Below, in pieces: positions 45,541 to 55,969 of a DNA stretch of 64,000 bases (the stretch's first letter is position 1; each line of letters starts with the position of its first letter). Under the pieces are notes generated by a model. The model was not told the origin of the DNA. It worked only from the letters and a program-made list of their open reading frames with translations, and searched no databases. Location: assembly GCA_018340805.1 (NCBI GenBank), contig JACMZG010001914.1:18375731-18439730 (forward strand). The letters are read 5' to 3'. The DNA is from Microvelia longipes (taxonomy: Eukaryota > Arthropoda > Insecta > Hemiptera > Veliidae). The position numbers and the translations under genes are program-made.

Positions 45541-45917
45541 CGTAGGTGATATGAGTCCTCAGGAACAAAAGGAAACGAGCTTCTTTTAACATCAAGAGAA
45601 GAAGATTTGCAGAAAATTAAGTCCAGTAAACCACCGTGAGAATTTGCTACATAATTATGTTGATCAAGTCCAAAACTAGAGATGAAATCAATTATAATTT
45701 CGGCTCTCAGACGTTTATTGGGAAGTCCATGATAAGTAAGAGACGACCAATCAATCGAAGGAACATTAAAATCACCAATTATGTGAATATCACAGTCTGC
45801 CGGTAACTTAATTATTAAAGAATCGAAATAATCTTGAATTTTCTCATCAGCAAGATGATCAGGAAAATAGTGAACTCCGATAAATAAAGACTTTTTTATT
45901 AGGAATAAAAATTTCAA
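45531..45917 (-). pseudogene. non-LTR ORF2, second half of the AP-like endonuclease
   Basis: It includes GVHYFPDHLADEKIQDYFDSL, the catalytic block DIHIIGDFNVPSIDWSSL near residue 43, and SHGGLLDLIFCKSS near 92. The last conserved block, SDH in most elements, reads DSYHL. The enzyme nicks target DNA. A shift near 45870-45900, in an A/T run, separates it from the first half. Confidence 0.85.
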
Positions 45918-46209
45918 CCCAGGTGACTTCTAGTGAATATTCGAGATCACGACGACGGGTATAAGAAATATTATTTCTTAAAGCTATAAGCGAACCACCA
46001 CCGTTGCGGCCGCCTATAAGAGAGTAATTCCTATCAGATCGTTCAACATTAAAAGGTAGTGGAAAATAACATTTAGTTGGATGAGACCCGGTGAGCCAAG
46101 TTTCTGTAATTAAAATTATATCAGACGAAGACAAAACTGCAGAACTATAGAAGGTATCAGTCTTAGTTCGTAAGCCACGAACGTTTTGATACGTAAGAGA
46201 AAACGCCAT
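45859..46209 (-). pseudogene. non-LTR ORF2 start, first half of the endonuclease
   Basis: It starts MAFSLTYQNVRGLRTKTDTF (N-x-RGL-K motif), then SDIILITETWLTGSH with the catalytic Glu, and GGRNGGGSLIALRN. The ATG lies two bases after the ORF1 stop, so ORF2 is probably translated by reinitiation. Confidence 0.88.
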
Positions 46210-46211
46210 GG

Positions 46212-46400
46212 CTAACCATCAGCTTCACCATCCTCCGTGGCTGAAAATCGCATAGCAGGTCGAAGAGGTCCATAAAACTCTTTGACTAAACTACCAACAG
46301 GCCAGCAATCGCTAGATAACAATTTAGGACCAAATGTTGCAGGCAAAGAAACATGAAATGAAGCAGAATATTTAGAACGAGAGATCAATCGGGTAATAGT
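46212..46400 (-). pseudogene. non-LTR ORF1, C-terminal remnant
   Basis: In one open frame the minus strand encodes about 63 residues, from TRLISRSKYSASFHV through DCWPVGSLVKEFYGPLRP to GEADG and stop TAG at 46214-46212. This placement directly before ORF2 fits an ORF1 end. It is too short here to see the CCHC or RRM-like domains usual in ORF1. The 5' part was never inserted or is lost. Confidence 0.6.
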
Positions 46401-46439
46401 AGAATTAATAATGTTTAGTTACTTTTGAATTAATAATTA

Positions 46440-47460
46440 ATAAAGTTATATATTAGTTTAAAGGTGTAATTTACTTTACTTCTTATATAATAATAGCAAA
46501 CATTATAATAACTAATCTAGCGACTACGTTATTTACTTAAAGTACAATGAAGATAAGGTAAGATAAATAGGGACGCCATTTTTATTTCTATGGTTTTAAG
46601 TTAAAATGTTGTTTTTTCTAGCTAAGGCGTTGCAACTTTAGTAAAACAAAAAAAAAACAGTAGCAAAGGCCATAAGATGCATGCATGTGTTGTAATTATT
46701 AAAAAGTGGGTATATAGTTAAACGATAAAAACAAAGGTTCCCGGCTAGATTCGAACAATGAATCTTTAAAATTACAGGCAAGTGCTCAACAATTTGCGCT
46801 TAACAACATGACGAAAAGAATATAACTCTCAGCCCTGATTCTTGTTCTCTCCCGCATTTTTACAAACTCCTCCCTATAAAACTTCCCTAAAAAGGAGGGA
46901 AATTTAATTTTGTCTCTCTCCCGGAAGAAAAGCATAATTCGTAGCTTTGAGGGTGTAAACAACATTAAAAACTATCCTAAGAGAAAAAATCTCACAAAGA
47001 GCTCAAAAGAAGTTCAAAAGAAGTTTTAGTTTCAAATGAAAAGGATAAGAAAATGAGGCATAATAATTGAAACAGTTTAAAGTGTTAAAGGATAAGGTGT
47101 TAGGGGAAGCAGGAGTGAAGACTTTCCTCATGCCTTGTATACAAGGGCTAAGGGACCGGAGTCCCGGGGCATGCCGTCAGGCGGGCAAGATAAACCCTGA
47201 GACAAGTGGGTGAGAGGTCTAAGTGGTCCTTGCAAGTTAATTCCAAAGGATCTCTCCACTAACAATTCCTATTACAACCACACTTATCCTTTCTAACGTC
47301 ATGTCCTTGCTTTATTTTTCTTTTTTAACACTTGTTTTATGCATCCTTTGTGTACTTTCTTATTCCTTTTAGCGAATTTCCTTTGGGAAAAATTCGCCGA
47401 TGGCATAGGCGTCATTGCAGGAGTCGAACATCGGACCACGATACAAACTAGTCCCTGATT
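46440..47460. other. intergenic sequence, no convincing gene
   Basis: Near 46740-46800 and 47400-47450 the minus strand has short tRNA-like phrases (gttcgaatctagccgggaac; gatgttcgactcctgcaatg) without a foldable cloverleaf. A purine-rich patch spans 47030-47120. No protein was recognised. Confidence 0.5.
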
Positions 47461-47461
47461 T

Positions 47462-47535
<74 letters not shown>

Positions 47536-47536
47536 A
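47461..47536. repeat. (TA)n followed by (GT)n microsatellite
   Basis: A TA run of about 50 bp runs directly into about 20 bp of GT and then into a family B copy. Confidence 0.93.
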
Positions 47537-47690
47537 TCACATGGATTAACATTCTTTAACCAAACTTGGTTGATACAAAAATCAACCACGAACCCTATTG
47601 AAAACCCAGTTTTTGTGCCGTCATTAACCCGGTTTGCTGAGTCAGCAAAATTACCAAACAATCGGTAAATTTCTGGGTTTGTATTTTTCG
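47537..47690 (+). mobile_element. family B repeat, middle part
   Basis: atggattaacattctttaac, caaacttggttgatacaaaa, atcaaccacgaaccctattg, ttgtgccgtcattaacccgg and gctgagtcagcaaaatta follow the family B order, directly after the microsatellite. Confidence 0.6.
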
Positions 47691-47744
47691 TATGTTATGT
47701 TATGTTTTTACTCCTTGCGTTAAAATCGGTTACTGATAAACACA

Positions 47745-47775
47745 AAGGCGAGCGAAGCTAGCCCTATTAATGTAA
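47745..47775 (+). repeat. single copy of the GGCGAGCGAAGC motif
   Basis: aaaggcgagcgaagctagcc matches the unit of the array at 27205-27660 and the family A end. It stands alone here. Confidence 0.5.
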
Positions 47776-47898
47776 TAGATATAACAACGGATATATTAGT
47801 AACTAATAGTAAAAATAAATTAATATTATTATCATCATTTTTAGAGATTAAAAAAATGTGTCGTAAGATAAAATGATAAAAAGCTCACTCAACCTCTG

Positions 47899-47936
47899 GT
47901 GGGAGGTGGTCTACCAACGTTAGGTAGACCTCCACT
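47899..47936. other. strong hairpin, stem about 15 bp
   Basis: gtgggaggtggtctacc pairs with ggtagacctccac around a short aacgtta loop. A nearby gtggagg at 47952 could compete for pairing. No terminator or RNA gene is implied. Confidence 0.6.
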
Positions 47937-48720
47937 GGGTTTTATTCTGTGGAGGTCAAAATATTTTATAGCTTTTTCATGTATACAATTAGTTTTATTT
48001 GGGTTTAAAAGGATATGAATAAAAATATCTATTCAATAATAATATTAATATATTTCCCTTTTTTGTGGGGTAAAAAAAATCAGGGAGAAAATGTTTTTTC
48101 AATGAAAAGGGCATAAAGGACTTTGAGAAGCGTGCGAAGGATCTCAAGGGCAGAAAGGAAAAGCGAGGATTCCCTTCCCGCATTTTTTTTCTTATCTTTA
48201 CCCGGGGAAAAAAGGCCGAGGAAAGGAAATCTCCTCACTTTGTTCTACGTTGTGGATTTAGTTGTTATGCCACTTCTATCCCCGACTTTTTTTCTGGTTC
48301 ACGGAAAGAAAAAAAAGGTTTAATTTTTATTGCCCTTGAGACCTGGTAAACTTGGAAGGGTTTAACCCCCCCCCCCCCAACCAATTAACTCGTGTTTGTT
48401 TCCTTTAAGTCTAAAAGCGATAGCCTTTGTCATCCTAATTTTCTAGAGTTTCCCTTTAATCTTAAAGACCAGCTGATCCTTACTAAGTTTTCCTTTTCTA
48501 TTTGATTTCTTCTCCTTTAATACCTTTTTAACTTTATTTTGATTTACTAATCTTTCATTTGTACTCAATCAGCTGATTTTAAGTTTTATTTATACTTAAA
48601 GGGGTAAAGAAACGCAAATTTCAAAAATTTATATCGCTTTATTTTGTTTGTTTTTTTTATTTTCCTTGGGTAAGTGACTGGGGATGGAGGGTTGACCAAA
48701 AGCGTTAGGGAAATTTATGA
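47937..48720. other. intergenic sequence, no gene seen
   Basis: Contains a 14-base C run near 48367 and several doubled homopolymers (48180-48320), the kind of place where indel errors gather. No protein was recognised. Confidence 0.5.
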
Positions 48721-48977
48721 TTGAATAATTAGCTACCGTAGATACTTGCTGTTGGATATGGATATCCCTGGACCGGCTTCGGCATAACGCCATTATCGTC
48801 TTGCTCATTAATACTAGAAGTTATTCACTGATAGAACTTTATTATTTGAGAGCTTGAGTGTTGTCCCGCCTGCTGATGAAGGCGTTATGTCGTAACCTTC
48901 CCTGGACAGGTTACGTTTTCATAGTCGTACAGGTTTTCATATACAACAGCAAGTATCGACGGTAGTTGATTCTTTAA
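48721..48977. mobile_element. fold-back element, about 257 bp
   Basis: The left arm (aattagctaccgtagatact, tgctgttggatatg, tccctgg, ggcataacgcc) pairs with the right arm (ggcgttatgtcgtaaccttc, ccctggacagg, catatacaacagcaagtatc, gacggtagttgatt). The arms differ by small insertions. There is no frame. Confidence 0.75.
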
Positions 48978-49434
48978 TTGCTTCTTAAACTTGCGGTAAA
49001 CACAACCTATGAAATTTACGTTTCTCATTGGTGAAACAGAGATAGGTTACGTAATTTGTTTTCATTTTTAATCCTCTAGATTGGTGGTTATTATGGGGTT
49101 ACGTGGAGTAATTAACAAATAAGCTTGTTTATGTCATTGTTTGCCCTCACTACCTATTGTTTATTTTCCCCTTACGTGTAAAATGGTAAGCTGTTAAGTT
49201 TATCAACAATATCTTAATTTATATTTTAATTACAAATATGTCAGAATCATAAATAAATTGACAGCAAATTATATTGACTTTAGCAGTGAAATGAGTTAAG
49301 ATTACTTAGGAAGCATGTATTTGCATTGAACATCTTAGTCAGCCCAAGTTCATAAGATAGTTATTGAAAATGTCACAGAATTTTTAATATAAATGTTTTA
49401 GAATATTTTTTACTATAACCGCATTTATGTTAAC
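48978..49434. other. AT-rich intergenic sequence, no gene seen
   Basis: No repeat-family or coding match between the fold-back element and the 24-bp array. Confidence 0.6.
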
Positions 49435-50042
49435 ACATATTGCCTAATTCTGCAAAACTCATATTACCTGGTTCCGCAAATTTATATTACCTAGTTCCGC
49501 AAAACTCATATTACCTAGTTCCGCAAAACTCATATTACCTAGTTCCGCAAAACTCATATTACCTAGTTCAGCAAAACTCAATTACCTAGTTCCGCAAAAC
49601 GCATATTACCTAGTTCAGCAAAACTCATATTACCTAGTTCCGCAAAACGCATATTACCTAGTTCAGCAAAACTCATATTACCTAGTTCAGCAAAACTCAT
49701 ATTACCTAGTTCCGCAAAACCTCATATTACCTAGTCCGCAAAACGCATACCTAGTTCAGCAAAACTCATATTACCTAGTTCCAAAACTCATATTACCTAG
49801 TTCAGCAAAACTCATATTACCTAGTTCCGCAAAACGCATATTACCTAGTTCAGCAAAACTCATATTACTAGTTCGCAAAACTCAGATTACCTAGTTCCGC
49901 AAAACTCATATTACCTAGTTCCACAAAACTCATATTACCTAGTTCAGCAAAACTCGTATTACCTAGTTCAGCAAAACTCATATTACCTAGTTCCGCAAAA
50001 CTCATATTACCTAGTTCCGCAAAACTCATATTACCTAGTTCT
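49435..50042 (+). repeat. 24-bp minisatellite, about 25 copies
   Basis: The unit is cctagttccgcaaaactc plus atatta. Two positions vary together: ttccgc...aacgc and ttcagc...aactc. In three places (around 49580-49660, 49730-49760 and 49810-49860) the two forms alternate, suggesting a 48-bp higher-order unit. Some copies lack one to three bases. There are no spacers, so it is not a CRISPR array. Confidence 0.95.
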
Positions 50043-51149
50043 TTTTATTGCAAAGGTAGGGGGAAACACAAACTCTAGTTAGTAGTCCCTCTTTTTTATG
50101 GTCTTAGTTAAAAATACGCTGTTAATCATAAAGCGCTAATAGCACACCGTTTGCCGCTAAAGCAAGTGATCAGGTATTATCCTGACCAGGATTTTAATGA
50201 CCCAACTGGAGTTACACTTGGTTACTCTTCAACCTTCCGAATATGTCTAACTTGATTTTTCTTGAGTTCTGTTAATTAATTTTGTATCTCTTTTTCTAGC
50301 GATTTTTTAAAAATTATTTATCTTAATTATCAACTAAAGGACAGTAACCTTTGAAGTTTCCCTTAATAACTTTGCACTGAACACAAAGTGTTAATGAAAA
50401 ATTTTCAAAATAAATCCTACTCAACTAGAGTTCAATGATGCATTTAAGAGGTTTCAGATTGGAAACCTATTGAGAACTCAATCAATACGATAACCTTTCT
50501 TGAGAATAACCTTTAGTGTGATCTTCTATTTTGGATAAACTGTGAAGCCCTTTAATTAGAATTATCTTAAAAGGGAACATTTAATCTTTTAATATCTTTA
50601 TAGTTTGTAGAGGTTCTTAAACTTATTATATCTTGCACCTCTCAGTAGCAATTATCTTTGAACGCCCTCCTTTCCTATTTAAAATAACCATCTTCTAACA
50701 TTAGGAGGTGTTAAAGAGTTCAATAAGCGCCATTAACTAATGGAAATTCATAAATAAAAAATGTATGCTCAGCGTTTTGATAATTATAAAGAATTTAAGA
50801 TGTACTTCTTTAAGTTTCGATCCATTTGTACTTAAAAAATTGTATATCTTGAATGATTGCTTCGTTTTTATATCTGAATAAATGGATAAAACTTTAAACA
50901 AGGCTTATATAGGACTTTATGCAGAAAAGAAGAAACTGCAGATTGCCCACATGCTTCGTCACGAGGCACTTCTTGAGTTCCCACAAGAATTAAGGGTAAA
51001 GCCCATTGCCAAACATAAAGAGCAGAGTTAATTGGAGAGTAGCAACAAATTCAATCTTAATATTGATAACTCACAAAGGAGAAGAAGATAAAAGACTTCA
51101 TGTGTGCCGAATTTAAAATTGATGTGTTCATTTTTCCTGCTCTTATGAA
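50043..51149. other. intergenic sequence, no gene seen
   Basis: No shared repeat and no coding domain. Moderately AT-rich, mixed sequence. Confidence 0.6.
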
Positions 51150-51428
51150 TTTTTGACATTTTTGTCAATTATGTCAGTTATGGCGTCATAAAAGTTATTT
51201 GTCTGAGAGCTGAGCTAGCTCTAAATGTTCTTTTGTTCACCACGTTTCAAACCTCTAGCATAAATATACTGGGAACTGCGATGGTGAGTGATAGACAACT
51301 TGGTAAAAATCACTCAGGAGGTCTACAAACTCACAAAACAGAATATTCAGAGAGTCTCAGTTTCGGCTTTTTAGTACAAACGCATCACATTTCTTACATA
51401 CCTTCGACGGTATAAATGATTAAAAGGC
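51150..51428 (-). mobile_element. family A repeat, 5' and middle part
   Basis: On the minus strand: catttataccgtcgaaggta, a degraded middle, gacctcctgagtgattttta, atactc-complement ttatgctagaggtttgaaac, and tatgacgccataactgaca. Diverged, and lacking the 3' end. Confidence 0.6.
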
Positions 51429-51779
51429 TGAAAATGATCCAGAGCTGTAAACAAAGTAAAGACTTAAGTTTATTTTTTTCTGATTGCTTTTTTGCTGAAC
51501 ATATTTGGGGGACAAGAAAGAAAAAGATATAAAAAATATAGAAGAAGTAACTTAGTTTAGAGTTCGTTGTAATTTGTAATCGTGGGATTAAAAAATATTT
51601 TCAAATTTAAGAGAAATATTTGTGTCAAGGTCACTGAATTGTTGATGCTAGTTTGGCCAATAGCCGGAAGGATAAAGAAAAGTGTGGCTATCAGTTGTAT
51701 TTGGAGTCATAAAGGAAAGGGAAACTGTTGGGTTAAAAGGGAAAGCATTTATACCAAGTTCAAAGGGATTAGTGTCACT

Positions 51780-52310
51780 TGATAAAAGAGCCGTCATATC
51801 ATAGCACGTGTTGGGCTGTGTTTGTCAAAAAGACCCTTTGTGGTGTCTTTTTTTATTTGACACCCTTGAAGGACCTTGGTATTTCCTGGAAACTGCCCCG
51901 GTAGCCTCGATTATGTCTTTTTTATCTCAAGGGGGTCAATAGTGTTAAGAAAAGCGTCCCTTTGGGATGGTTGTAGCACCTGAAGGGTTTCAGGCACGTT
52001 CGTTCCATTTCCTGAGGCAGGGAAAAATAAGAGAGAGGCACGCTTGGCAATATAAAGGGGGATGTTGGGGCGCCCGCGCCTCCGGGACCCTTCTATCGAC
52101 CCGAAAGTGGGGTACCGCCTCTTACCCTCTTTCTACCGTCTCGGGGAGGCACCCCTCTTTTTACTTGAGCATTAACATAATCTATAAAATTTTCTCCTCA
52201 ACCTCCTCCTCTCGGTCTAAAAACCTCAACAAGTTCAGATTTTCACTTGAAATCCATCGGTTAACGGATTCTGCGATAGAGTAATATTAAGATTTTATCC
52301 ACCCCAGCCA
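51780..52310. other. compositionally distinct, locally GC-rich stretch, no gene assigned
   Basis: ggggcgcccgcgcctccggg near 52070, ctttctaccgtctcggggag near 52128 and many runs of identical bases stand out from the AT-rich surroundings. A 105-codon plus frame at 51967-52284 has no recognisable domain and could be chance, given the low stop density of GC-rich DNA. Confidence 0.4.
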
Positions 52311-53326
52311 TCCACTTATCTGGTGGAATGCCGCCATTATGTTCAAGTCGTATTAATGTTTCACAAACACGTAGTTTACTTAGATGATTGTTCTTTCCTC
52401 TCACTTGTTGTCAAGGAACGTTAACTTCAAGTGTTAACATTTATTCTCCAGTTTATTTATTTAGTTCGCAAGTATATCTTGTTAAATAAAGACTAACATT
52501 TAAAATTGTTTTTTCCTAAAAACAAATTGAAAACGTTTTTCAGCCTTTGCCAAGACGATGACGTGGCTTCATATGTGAAATTAATGAAGATTTCATTATT
52601 TAAAACATGATTTATAAATTTTACCAACCGTTTGCCCGAAATAGTCTTGGTCAGGACTTTTATGATTGATTACCTATAGTATAGGTATTTTAAACACCCA
52701 CAAATACCATTAAACACATCGCCTCTCAAATGAAGCCAACCCGATGCTTTGGTTCCAAGCCTTTATGATGTCTAGTACTAATGATAGAGACCTAACATAG
52801 AACTCACAGGAGTTAAAATTAAGCCCTTTTTATGGAAAGATGAGTATTTCTGGTGATTCAAACACTTTTGGGAAAAAGGACTCAATTACCGTAATTGTTT
52901 TGTTATGGATATTTGACAGGAGCTCTTACAGAAGCGGAATCAAGTTATGACTTTTGTTTACCAACTTGACAGTAGAATATATTTTTTACTCTCTGAGAAT
53001 TAAATTTCATTTAAAGTCACAATTAAAGTACATTGAGATTGCAGTTATGCTAAAAAAAGATTAAAGATTGATTATAAAGATTAAAATTAAAATTAAATCT
53101 TAACTGATAAGATTATATTTAGCGATTCTCTGCTAAACTTTGTCTATTAAATTAAACCTTGGTTACAAATATAACCAAAAACGATCCCACAGAACAGGAT
53201 ACCGACCAGACCCTTGCTTTGTCTATTACATTCAGGCACATAATAGGTGCCTATATATGTATCGGCACTCAAAAAATTATACTTAATGCAAATAAAGTTT
53301 ATTTAATCATTTATTTGAAGCAATGC
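52311..53326. other. AT-rich intergenic sequence, no gene seen
   Basis: No repeat-family or coding match. It borders the large satellite array on its left side. Confidence 0.6.
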
Positions 53327-55890
53327 TGTTGAAGCTCTTAGGCTCAATGGTAGCTTCATGTAAAAATTTCTTTTAGCAGTTAACTTTTGAACAGCTTTTG
53401 AGGCTCTTAGGCTCAATAGTAGATCTTGTAATAACTACTCTAAGTAAATCTAGAATTCTAAGTATCATATTAAAACTTCTTTTAGTATTTAATTTTAGAA
53501 CTTTTGAGAGGCTCAATAGTAGCATCTTGTGTAGAATCTAGAATTCTAAGTATCATATTAAAATTTCTTTTAGTATTTAATTTAGAACAGCTTTAGAGCT
53601 CTTAGGCTCAATAGTAGCATCTTGTAATAACTACTCTAAGTAGAATCTAGAATTCTAAGTATCATATTAAAACTTCTTTTAGTATTTAATTTTAAACAGC
53701 TTTTGAGGCTCTAGGCTCAATAGTAGCATCTTGTAATAACTACTCTAAGTAGAATCTAGAATTCTAAGTATCATATTAAACTTCTTTTAGTATTTAATTT
53801 AGAACAGCTTTTGAGCTCTTAGGCTCAATAGTAGCATCTTGTAATAATTACTCTAAGTAGAATCTAGAATTCTAAGTATCATATTAAAACTTCTTTTAGT
53901 ATTTAATTTTAGAACAGCTTTTGAGGCTCTTAGGCTCAATAGTAGCATCTTGTAATAACTACTCTAAGTAGAATCTAGAATTCTAAGTATCATATAAAAC
54001 TTCTTTTAGTATTTAATTTTAGAACAGCTTTTGAGCTCTTAGGCTCAATAGTAGCATCTTGTAATAACTACTCTAAGTAGAATCTAGAATTCTAAGTCAT
54101 ATTAAAACTTCTTTTAGTATTTAATTTTAGAACAGCTTTTGAGGCTCTTAGGCTCAATAGTAGCATCTTGTAATAACCTACTCTAAGTAGAATCTAGAAT
54201 TCTAAGTATCATATTAAAACTTTCTTTTAGTATTTAATTTTAGAACAGCTTTTGAGGCTCTTAGGCTCATAGTAGCATCTTGTAATAACTACTCTAAGTA
54301 GAATCTAGAATTCTAAGTATCAATTAAACTTCTTTAGTATTTAATTTTAGAACAGCTTTTGAGGCTCTTAGGCTCAATAGTAGCATCTTGTAATAACTAC
54401 TCTAAGTAGATCTAGAATTCTAAGTATCATATTAAAACTTCTTTTAGTATTTTAATTTTAGAACAGCTTTTGAGGCTCTTAGGCTCAATAGTAGCATCTT
54501 GTAATAACTACTCTAAGTAGAATCTAGAATTCTAAGTATCATATTAAATTTCTTTTAGTATTTATTTTAGAACAGCTTTTGAGGCTCTTAGGCTCAATAG
54601 TAGCATCTTGTAATAACTACTCTAAGTAGAATCTAGAATTCTAAGTATCATATTAAAATTTCTTTAGTATTTAATTTAGAACAGCTTTTGAGCTCTTTAG
54701 GCTCAATAGTAGCATCTTGTAATAACTACTCTAAGTAGAATCTAGAATTCTAAGTAATCTATTAAAACTTTCTTTTAGTAATTTAATTTTAGAACAGCTT
54801 TTGAGCTCTTAGGCTCAATAGTAGCATCTTGTAATAACTACTCTAAGTAGAATCTAGAATTCTAAGTATCATATTAAAATTTCTTTTAGTATTTAATTTT
54901 AGAACAGCTTTTGAGGCTCTTAGGCTCAATAGTAGCATCTTGTAATAACTACTCTAAGTAGAATCTAGAATTCTAAGTATCATATTAAAACCTTTTAGTA
55001 TTTAATTTTAGAACAGCTTTTGAGGCTCTTAGGCTCAATAGTAGCATCTTGTAATAACTACTCTAAGTAGAATCTAGAATTCTAAGTATCATTATTAAAA
55101 CTTTCTTTTAGTATTTAATTTTAGAACAGCTTTGAGGCTCTTAGCTCAATAGTAGCATCTTGTAATTACTACTCTAAGTAGACTAAGTATCATATTAAAA
55201 TTTCTTTAGTATTTTAATTTTAGAACAGCTTTGAGGCTCTTAGGCTCAATAGTAGCATCTGTAATAACTACTCTAGTAGAATCTAGAATTCTAAGTATCA
55301 TATTAAAATTCTTTTAGTATTTAATTTTATTTTGAGGCTCTTAGGCTCAAGTAGCATCAGTAGATCTAGAATCTAAGTATCATATTAAAACTTCTTTTAG
55401 TATTTAATTTTAGAACAGCTTTTTGAGGCCTTAGCTCAATAGTAGCATCTTGTAATAACTACTCTAAGTAGAATCTAGAATTCTAAGTATCATATTAAAA
55501 TTTCTTTAGTATTTAATTTTAGAACAGCTTTTGAGGCTCTTAGGCTCAATAGTAGCATCTTGTAATAATTACTCTAAGTAGAATCTAGAATTCTAAGTAT
55601 CATATTAAAATTTCTTTTAGTATTTAATTTTAGAACAGCTTTTGAGGCTCTTAGGCTCAATAGTAGCATCTTGTAATTACTACTCTAAGTAGAATCTAGA
55701 ATTCTAAGTATCATATTAAAACTTCTTTTAGTATTTAATTTTAGAACAGCTTTTGAGGCTCTTAGGCTCAATAGTAGCATCTTGTAATAACTACTCTAAG
55801 TAGAATCTAGAATTCTAAGTATCATATTAAAATTTCTTTTAGTATTTAATTTTAGAACAGCTTTTGAGGCTCTTAGGTTAAATAGTAGAA
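53327..55890 (+). repeat. 111-bp satellite array, about 24 copies
   Basis: The unit contains gaggctcttaggctcaatag, tagcatcttgtaataactac, tctaagtagaatctagaatt, ctaagtatcatattaaaact, tcttttagtatttaatttta, gaacagctttt. Each unit carries the 10-bp palindrome TAGAATTCTA. Copies are highly similar, but many lack single bases (aggctct/agctct, ttttag/tttag). One unit near 55340-55380 has a large internal deletion. End units are diverged at both sides (ttgaagctctta at the left, ttaggttaaatag at the right). No long frame survives. Confidence 0.95.
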
Positions 55891-55969
55891 TGATGTTATA
55901 ACTTAAAACTTTTGTTTCTAGGCGAATTTTATGGCACGATTGCCGAAAGCCAGCTTTTGCTATTTTTAT

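Larger units (their letters stand above)
43227..46422 (-). mobile_element. non-LTR retrotransposon (jockey/CR1-like), 5'-truncated
   Basis: On the minus strand it holds the last part of ORF1, an ORF2 with endonuclease and reverse transcriptase, a 3' untranslated stretch and an (AAAT)n tail at 43227-43250. A candidate 9-bp target duplication TTTTGAATT lies at 43218-43226 and 46423-46431. The left copy merges with a T run, so its limit is uncertain. Truncation inside ORF1 is what target-primed reverse transcription usually leaves. ORF2 is split into five frames, mostly by apparent single-base shifts. There is no RNase H. The clade is inferred from motif style only. Confidence 0.88.

Noticed and set aside
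46740..46800. tRNA-like sequence (gttcgaatc phrase), also near 39105 and 47410
   Set aside because: Only a B-box-like phrase is visible. No acceptor or anticodon stem could be built.
49435..50042. CRISPR-like regular repeat
   Set aside because: The 24-bp units are directly adjacent with no unique spacers. The context is eukaryotic repeats, not cas genes.
51967..52284. 105-codon plus-strand frame
   Set aside because: It lies in a locally GC-rich, homopolymer-rich stretch, with no domain and no similarity to anything recognised.
53327..55890. Repetitive protein gene
   Set aside because: The 111-bp unit is a multiple of three, but single-base differences break the frame in nearly every unit and no long frame exists.
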